Assembly (NCBI GenBank): GCA_022495005.1
Contig: JAGYXB010000825.1
Coordinates: forward strand, 3,162,001-3,226,000
Direction of reading: 5' to 3'
Source of the DNA: Rhyacophila brunnea
Taxonomy: Eukaryota; Arthropoda; Insecta; Trichoptera; Rhyacophilidae
Length of the DNA stretch: 64,000 nucleotides
Shown here: positions 57,648 to 64,000 of the stretch, piece by piece
How positions within the stretch are numbered: the stretch's first letter is position 1
Layout: the number at the start of each line of letters is the position of its first letter
Translations under genes and position numbers: made by a program
Notes under the pieces: model-generated
Database searches by the model: none
What the model was told of the DNA's origin: nothing
Seen by the model: the letters and a program-made list of their open reading frames with translations, nothing else

Positions 57648-57910
57648 TATTGACTCGTCATAACACCTCCTTATCAGTAATGTGATCAGTCCAGGATACG
57701 TTCATGGTAGTCCGATACAGCCACGTCACGAAAGCCTACAGTGTTCTTATTGTACGTTCCTTCAACGTCCAGGCTTTCACTGTGTAGACTAGTATGGGTT
57801 TGATAATATAGCACCTCATCACCCTTAATCGAATGTCCAGATCTATAATCTCGATTGCAGACAAGATGGTCTCAGAGAGCATTTGCAAAAGTGCTTCTTG
57901 ACATTTTAGT
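57648..57910 (-). pseudogene. LINE ORF2 fragment (post-RT domain)
   Basis: The minus-strand frame reads DLDIRLRVMRCYIIKPILVY, TVKAWTLKERTIRTL, a TAG, then AFVTWLYRTTMNVSWTDHIT and DKEVL. The 'IR.RV.RCY......WTL.......L.AF..W.YR.....W..(H/R)IT..EVL' pattern is typical of the region between RT and C-terminus in insect endonuclease/RT LINEs, which adjoins the GHV.RM domain seen at 47005 and 19521. Confidence 0.75.
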
Positions 57911-58039
57911 TCTGATTATTAAATTATAATTAATAAAATATTAGCGCCTGCTAATATTTTATAATAAAAAATGGAGAAATCCTGACAACGGATAATAATT
58001 AGGATAATACATTGATTTAAAATACAAAAGCCGACTGCC

Positions 58040-58215
58040 AAAAATATAAAATAAAAATAGAAAACGCTTCAGTAAGAATTTTAAAAACCACTAGTTGTCT
58101 TCGCCGCAAGATAGGAGACGCATAGCTTAGTAGTTAGAGCACATGGCACGGGTTTGTATCCCGCTGTGGGTTTTTCTAGTGGTTATATATTTTTATTTGA
58201 GGTGTTTTCAAATTA
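58040..58215 (+). repeat. tRNA-derived SINE, monomer
   Basis: GCATAGCTTAGTAGTTAGAG (A box) and GGGTTTGTATCCC (B box) are followed by TTTTTCTAGTGGTTATATAT and GAGGTGTTTTCAAATTA. The tail matches the arms of the foldback elements at 3432 and 49097. The anticodon-arm region is deleted. Confidence 0.55.
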
Positions 58216-58924
58216 AGTTTATTCCATATTTTTCACACTCGGGAAGTCCACCTTGTTACACCCTTCCCCAAAAAACAACCCACTTATAAATGTTTTTGTG
58301 TTGCCTCGATATAACCCATCAAGTGAATTTATAGGTTACTAACCCAAATACAAAACTTATAAAAACATTGAATATAGCCAGATAATATTTTATTATCTTA
58401 TAGCCATACAAAATTATTGTATTTTTGTCTATGGGCACCAGTCGTACCAACCGGATAAAATTACTTACTTGTCATTATTATTTTCTCGCAGACTAACCAT
58501 TATAAGCTGTTTTTCGTTTACTATTTACACACAATTACATTATTTTTTGTCACTCGTGAGTCTGATAATAGTGTAATAATGAAGTGTTGTCACTATATCC
58601 TATATCTCACGGATTATCCACTTTCTCGTTTTTGTAGAATTCTTTCCTTTGTCCCACCAAAAGCTTACAGGCAAATGATTACCTTCGTATCGAACATAAC
58701 ACGATTGCCCGTAGTGATATTGCTGGAGTGGATAAATTTATCAATATTAATAATCATTACCCTATTTATTTCTTATAGTGCTACAATATTCTACTATTAA
58801 TCATAATTATTAGAGTGGTAAGACTGGTAAGTGATTAGTATCATTATTTGTTACTATCATACTATTAACTTCACCTGGCCTTTACTATCATAAGTATAAA
58901 ATATTGCCAGTGTTAAATTTCTGT

Positions 58925-59290
58925 TTAATTATTTATTTGAAAAAGACACATTGAGTACATAACAAATTATTAATGAAGGACGCTTACAACATGACATTTA
59001 GAATAAAAATAAGTATTCAGTTAGAGAAAAAACAAGGTAGAGAAAAAAAACCAAAGCAAAAATAGTTTTATACAAAAGAAGTAAAATAAAAATAAAACAA
59101 TAATAATTCAAAAAAATACAAATTAAACAACAAAATAGAATTTAAAAAACAATATATAACGGATCGCCAAAAATATCTACATCTCTAGGGAGTGCATTGA
59201 TCATTCGCACAGCCCTCGCTATTGATGTCTGGTGAGCCTGAGATGAGGGAACAGCTTTCACCCAAAATAGGTCATGGACCACGCATGTAA
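58925..59290 (-). pseudogene. Jockey/CR1-like LINE C-terminal fragment, divergent
   Basis: The minus-strand frame reads TCVVHDLFWVKAVPSSQAHQ, then TSIARAVRMINALPRDVDIF and GDPLY. It parallels NLPLVMPIGRAITMFNEIA...VDIF of the LINE at 7552. The 3' UTR (TTAATGAAGGACGCTTACAA) resembles that element's 3' UTR (CGTTCACAACATGACATAAA). A different subfamily. Confidence 0.5.
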
Positions 59291-59334
59291 TTGACGGGTG
59301 CGTAAAAATTCAAATTTTCTAGAATATCGGGAAT

Positions 59335-59870
59335 GTTAAATTAAAATGATAAATTATTGGTTGCGCTTTTCTTAGTGGACTGTAATTTTGTAACGAAATG
59401 ATTATGATGGTGAATGTGGATGCTGAAGGGGGGTGTTATGAAGGGGGTGGATGCCAGGCACTAACATTATTGCCGTTGAGGCTGGCTCCGTGATCTGGTT
59501 GCATTATCACTCGCGCGGCATTGTTTGTTGGGGTACCCGGTGCGTGGCACTTGACGGTATACTTTTGATGAATGACAAGTGCCAGTATCACAGATTGCCA
59601 GATACGCATAGTATTTTTTGGATGACGGTCACACTATATCAAGCTGACTTCTCCGTGGTCCACGAATTACTTCTGAATCAGTCTGTATAGCTTTAACAAG
59701 CCTAGGCACGTCTGTTTTCTTTTGGTAATTTGAGTTAACTAGCATTATATAATCACGGTCGACTGATGACCCGTAACTGCTGGTCACATTAACTTGCGAC
59801 AATATCTGGGGATTTGAAGTAGGTGGGAAAAGGCGGCCATAGTTGGCTCAACCAATTATATTTTTATGTT
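59335..59870 (+). repeat. repeat family C, copy 3
   Basis: Contains GGATGCCAGGCACTAACATT, CACACTATATCAAGCTGACT, CGGTCGACTGATGACCCGTA and ACTGCTGGTCAC, shared with 40545 and, inverted, 24950. The 79-codon frame 59451-59690 lies inside it and is disrupted in the other copies, so it is not called a gene. Confidence 0.65.
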
Positions 59871-60594
59871 ATCAGCTATATAATAATATTATTCATCACA
59901 CATAAAGTTTGTTTCGTTCACTTCGCGAACTTTATCGACTAATGTACCAAAATTTACTTTAATTCATTGCCTTTACAACTACTTAGTGACTTCTATCATA
60001 TCCCTGTCCCCGTGTGCGTGTAGTGCCCTTTGGGTATCACTATATGACGACATTTGTACAGCGGTTGTCCACTCACCGAGCAACATGTCCAGCCCATTGT
60101 CATGTAATCTGCTTAGTGACCTATATCATATTATAGCGTAACATTGTCTACTTCCTTATCCATTTGGTTTCTTTTGTGATCTTTCCGCGTTATATCTTTT
60201 CATGCCAAGTTGCGCTACTTGTAATTTTTAAATTTCTCTTTCATTAAGAGTCAATGTTTCATACACACACGTGAGAGTTGGTTGCACACATTGGTTGAAT
60301 ACTTTATGCTTCAGATACAGTGAAAGGTTAATTTTGTAATTGTTATTATAATTCACAGAAATGCGGGAAAATATTAATAAAACGACAACATTATTACTTG
60401 CGAAGGCATTGTAGAATTTTAAAACAAGCTGACGATACGTTTTTATGGTTGCCAATCGTTCAGGTTTTTTTATGTTGAATTATAATAACAAATTTATATT
60501 TATATATTATTTTTAATACTACAACATGCCAAGAGATGACAGTAGTGTATTGAGTACTAGAAGTGAAACATTCACAAACACCCAGGCTTAGTGA

Positions 60595-60665
60595 AAGTCA
60601 CATAAATATATCTCTCGGATGAAAGACTAGTGTCTTATGCACTGCACCACGAGAGCTGGAAAAAT
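60595..60665 (-). repeat. tRNA-like half (SINE remnant)
   Basis: The minus strand has CTCTCGTGGTGCAGTGCATA, an A-box-like motif, with paired CTCTCG/CGAGAG ends. There is no B box. Confidence 0.25.
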
Positions 60666-60669
60666 CCAG

Positions 60670-61826
60670 GAAAATAAGGCCCTTTTCTTTAACGGTGACC
60701 CATCGTCTACCGGTATTTTAAAGACCGTCGACTTGATCTTTTCAAAATATGAAAAAAACTTTAATTAATAAAAATATTATATTTTTGGGAGGAAGACCTT
60801 AGAAAAGATTTCGATTTGAATCTTGAATGAAATAACGCTCGGTTAAGGTGAAGTTTAAATTATATAGCTTATTTAAAAAAAAACCCTTGGCACGCCTTCA
60901 CTACAAATATATTTTGTAAGTTTTTAATACGTCTCAATAATAATATAAGTATGTCAAAAACCAAGTGAAGTTATTTACTTTTTTTTTAAATAAAAAACAG
61001 GTCGCACACTGTTCTTGTTTTGTTATCATAACGTCAATGTCGCAAAGAAACTCTGGGGAAAAGTCAACCAACGTCACATTTATAATTAACTTCGTTTCTC
61101 TAATTCCCCCTTTTTTCATTTTTCTTCTTGTCGTCTTCTCGCGCTCATAACGGTTCGCGACCATCTTAGTTCCTCAGGGAAAACAGACTGCGGTTACGGG
61201 GTAGGAATCGTTTTGTTTCTACAAGCGCTTATCTTGTACTCACGCCTCAGTTAAGTTGTAAGTTTTCTTATACACAACTCGTTGAATATACCATAGTTAA
61301 AGACGTTCCTCTCCCAGCCTAAAGAGACTACTAATAATAAAATATATATCTACGCTATATTTCATATTGAAAATTAATTTGTCACAAACTTCATACTATT
61401 ATCATCCACATTGTCAAAACACCTCAACAATTTTATATTATTTGACTCAAATAAGGCCGGTTCGGATTAATCGAGTAGCTTAGGCGAGTGGCGAGTGATT
61501 TACCACTTGAATACCGGAAACTATGAATAAGTCAAAAATTTAAACGGCGAAAAATTGAAAACTTAATAAACTAAATTTTAATAATAAACATGACCATAAA
61601 ATGTAACGTAATAATAAGATGTGACCCTGCAACGAATTCACATTTTATTAAATTTTTTTACAATTGTAAGTTTATCTTTAAATTAAAAAAAAAATATTTT
61701 TAATGTTTTCAGATACATATTAATTAATTAATTAATACAGTTGAAAATGTAAATTATCAAAAAAAAACCTCAAATTGCAAGCTTCCAATTTTTCCGCTAG
61801 GTTCTTTGCTGGCGTGCCTCTCCCCC
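60670..61826. other. no recognisable gene
   Basis: AT-rich non-coding stretch. Overlapping short frames at 60934-61164 carry no motif. Confidence 0.4.
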
Positions 61827-62345
61827 TTAAGTATGGAATATAACGTCGTTAAAATGATTGCAACGGCTTTGCTTGGTGGTACGCATTCAGGAGGTCCAAT
61901 TTTCGATGACTTTATTGCATAAATCTGGCTGAATTTACTGTATGGCGTGCGTTATGTTGACTTTTAGGGCATCAATTGTTTGCATGCACATGCAGTTTAA
62001 GATAGCCTCAAAGGAAGAAGTTTAAAGGCGTTAAATCGCACGATCTCGGTGGCCAGTTCACGTCGCTGCCGCGCGAGATAACCATGCCCTCAAATCGTGT
62101 CGTGCAGAATGTCCATCATGGCATGCGCTGAGTGGCACGTAGCGCCGTCCTGTTCTGTCCTGTCCTGTCCCGTCCCAATAAGTACGGACCGATGATTCCG
62201 CCAGAGCAAAACCCGCACCCAACAGTGACTTCCTCGGGATACATTTGGTGCTGGTGTATCTCATGTGGATTGGTGATTTGCCATACACTACTAAACAATA
62301 AATTCACAACAAATTTGACCGGTGTCACTTTAACAACATGTCATT
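61827..62345 (-). pseudogene. Tc1/mariner-superfamily transposase, internally deleted
   Basis: The minus strand reads ITNPHEIHQHQMYPEEVTVG, CGFCSGGIIGPYL, then after a tract of AGGAC-type repeats QDGATCHSAHAMMDIL, and after a frame change EGMVISRGSDVNWPPRSCDL, TPLNFFL, a stop, and GYLK. The tail ends NHFNDVIFHT and stop (61827-61829). 'QDGA..H' and 'WPPRS.DLTPLDFFLWG' are the second and third catalytic blocks of this insect transposase group. The third Asp reads Asn here. About 40-50 codons between GPYL and QDGA are missing. Distinct from the mariner at 38808. Confidence 0.85.
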
Positions 62346-62401
62346 TATGAATATTTAAAAATCGAGCGTCATTATTGAAAGACCCTTTATATTCATAGCG
62401 T

Positions 62402-62945
62402 TGTTGGGTCATTACTGTGGTGTTCGATGTGTGGGTTGAGGATGATGATAATGAAGTCTACGATGCAGCAGGGTGAGATTTATTAGCAGCGTATCGGTAC
62501 AATAGTATATTATACAATGATAGTACATATAATCTACTGAAATAGTTACCAGCTAGGTACTTGGATTCGAGTGACATTTAGATAAATTATTCTTAGTTAT
62601 TTATACAATGAAAAGTAATACATTAACATTTAATTCTGGTACATCATCATATTGGATTAATTATAGAGTCAGCGTTTTAAATCGAGTAGCGAAATGAAAT
62701 ATTATTTATTATTACAGTCGTAAGAAAATATGATACCATGAAAAATGATTATTTGGCTAATACACCGTAATGATATAATGTGCTGTGATATGATGTAATA
62801 ATATACCATATTTAATATTGCCAATCAATTTGCTGATCTAGCTAAGAATTGTTTGCTGGAAATTGATTCGCTGGTAATATATTACTGCAGAGTAATTTGA
62901 TACATTATACAATATATCTCTGATCGCTATTATTCTGCAGCTACA
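62402..62945 (-). mobile_element. solo LTR, copy 2 (TSD GCGT)
   Basis: Homologous to 45388-46009. TGTTGG...CTACA ends; flanked by GCGT at 62398-62401 and 62946-62949. This is a convincing duplication because it is GC-rich in an AT-rich region. Oriented minus by analogy with copy 1. No internal retrotransposon sequence adjoins. Confidence 0.85.
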
Positions 62946-62980
62946 GCGTCTTTAAGAGTGCATAACGTCACATTTATCTT

Positions 62981-63049
62981 TTATTACATTACCACGTTAG
63001 GTGCTTGCCTTTCATCCGGGGGCTCCGGGTTCAATTCCCGGTGTAGTAA
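62981..63049 (+). repeat. tRNA-like sequence
   Basis: The ends TTATTACA and TGTAGTAA pair at seven of eight positions, and the T-arm CCGGG-TTCAATT-CCCGG is perfect. The D arm and anticodon arm are not convincing, and the length is short (69 bp). Read as a tRNA-derived SINE head or tRNA pseudogene; a degenerate tRNA gene cannot be excluded. Confidence 0.45.
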
Positions 63050-63409
63050 AAATATATTTAAGTATGTAATTTTCTCAAAGCCTCATAGTCAAGTTTATGA
63101 TTGTTTCACTTATATTACTAATTACACCACCGTTATTGTACCACATGACCGGTTGTAGTGTTAGTTTTTATGTGTACATATTATGTTTTTAAGATATTTA
63201 AAAATTAGCCACGAAAGATGGTTTTTTATGAATTTATGTTATTATTTGAGGTATTTTGAAAACGAAATATTTTAATAACTTTATAATATACATACATACA
63301 CATTATAACATCGTGAAATACTACAAATTTGGTGGACTGTGAACCGTTTAAAGTTAAAGAACTTAAAAAAACACGATCTTGAGTAAAGTTTAAATAAAAT
63401 TAAACGTAT

Positions 63410-63870
63410 TTTTTACAAAGTTTTTATTAGCTCGTATTCTTGTTTGTCCGGTGGTTGTTTATCCAGTACAAATCTTGCAATCGATTTTCAACTAACATCC
63501 CGACTAGCTAGACATTTGAAATATTTAGAATATTCAGAACACGATGCCAATGCATTCTTTTAATACTTTCAGCCATCTTTAAGTAGAATTGAATTCATTT
63601 TCAGTTAATTCTGTTTTGTATGAAAAGTTATTTCGTTGATCGAATCCACTATTATTGGTTGCTAAGGAGGTGGTCTTAGCAACTAAATTATTATTATATA
63701 CGTGCGTTACTATGGAAATCAAAATGACATTTCAGTATTCTATATTTGTTTGTTTGTTTGTTTTTTATTTACTTCATATCAAGTAAAAGTTTGAGCATAT
63801 TGAGCATAATAATTCAACAGAAAATTTAAAAACGTTCTATATGAAAAGTTCTTTTTATCTTGTAATTATT
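63410..63870 (-). repeat. MITE family A, copy 6
   Basis: Inverted copy with AAAGTTTTTATTAGCTCGTA on the left, a stem-loop GGTTGCTAAGG...CTTAGCAAC, and AAAACGTTCTATATGAAAAG on the right. Confidence 0.75.
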
Positions 63871-64000
63871 TATTCTACGTTTAAAAATATTGATATTTTT
63901 ATAACATACCAGAATTTGGAAATCATTTTTCGTTGAATGAATATTAGAAAAATTGAAACTTTATAGCCACCTTTCTCATAGAAATGAATTAAGTTTTATA

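Noticed and set aside
59451..59690. 79-codon plus-strand frame
   Set aside because: It lies inside repeat family C and is not preserved in the other two copies.
1..64000. CRISPR arrays, bacterial operons or riboswitches
   Set aside because: Nothing of the kind is present. Tandem repeats are minisatellite, and the sequence has eukaryotic transposon content throughout.

Overview
This window looks like gene-poor, AT-rich nuclear DNA from an insect, most probably a moth or butterfly. The insect assignment rests on a DD34D mariner, Jockey/CR1-like and R1/I-like LINE remnants, and tRNA-derived SINEs. The lepidopteran assignment rests on a LINE/SINE 3' tail of the type 'AGGCCTTTATCCAGCAGTGG...(GAT)n' inside a minisatellite, and on frequent GTAGGTACCTA-type motifs; it is an inference. 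I recognise no intact host gene. Nearly every recognisable protein fragment belongs to a transposable element and is broken. There is one unassigned 92-codon reading frame at 12954-13232.

Layout. 0.3-4.3 kb: tRNA-derived repeats and a foldback element (3432-4312) interrupted by a hAT-type MITE with a perfect 8-bp target duplication. 6.5-10.5 kb: a MITE copy, then a Jockey/CR1-like LINE on the minus strand (7552-10330). This LINE has lost its endonuclease and is frameshifted several times; it appears to sit inside an R1/I-like LINE 3' fragment. 11.5-17.5 kb: more LINE tails, a MITE, a TTAA-flanked foldback copy and a SINE with a perfect 10-bp target duplication. 19.5-21.3 kb: LINE scrap, short hAT-like MITE, SINE.

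21.6-31.6 kb: one 10-kb inverted structure. Two arms of about 2.6-2.8 kb share matching ends and matching inner segments and hold an approximately 145-bp minisatellite derived from a LINE/SINE tail. They face each other across a 4.6-kb spacer that holds a piggyBac remnant. This is the largest unexplained structure in the window.

32-48 kb: LINE fragments, MITEs, a second TTAA foldback copy, a 155-bp near-perfect hairpin, a mariner pseudogene (38808-39852), a hAT-type element with a perfect 8-bp duplication (42511-43300), a solo LTR (45388-46009) and a SINE split by a MITE. 49-55.5 kb: a foldback with two inverted tRNA-like heads (49097-49499), a TIR element with nested insertions (50211-51577), a 1.39-kb near-perfect palindrome flanked by TTAA (52949-54341) and a second hAT copy. 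56-64 kb: repeat copies, LINE scraps, a second mariner-superfamily fragment, a second solo LTR with a GCGT duplication, and the sixth copy of one MITE family.

The window is a layered record of insertions: several elements sit inside others and can be ordered in time. Three unrelated-looking families form long inverted repeats, and these are the best candidates for something undescribed.
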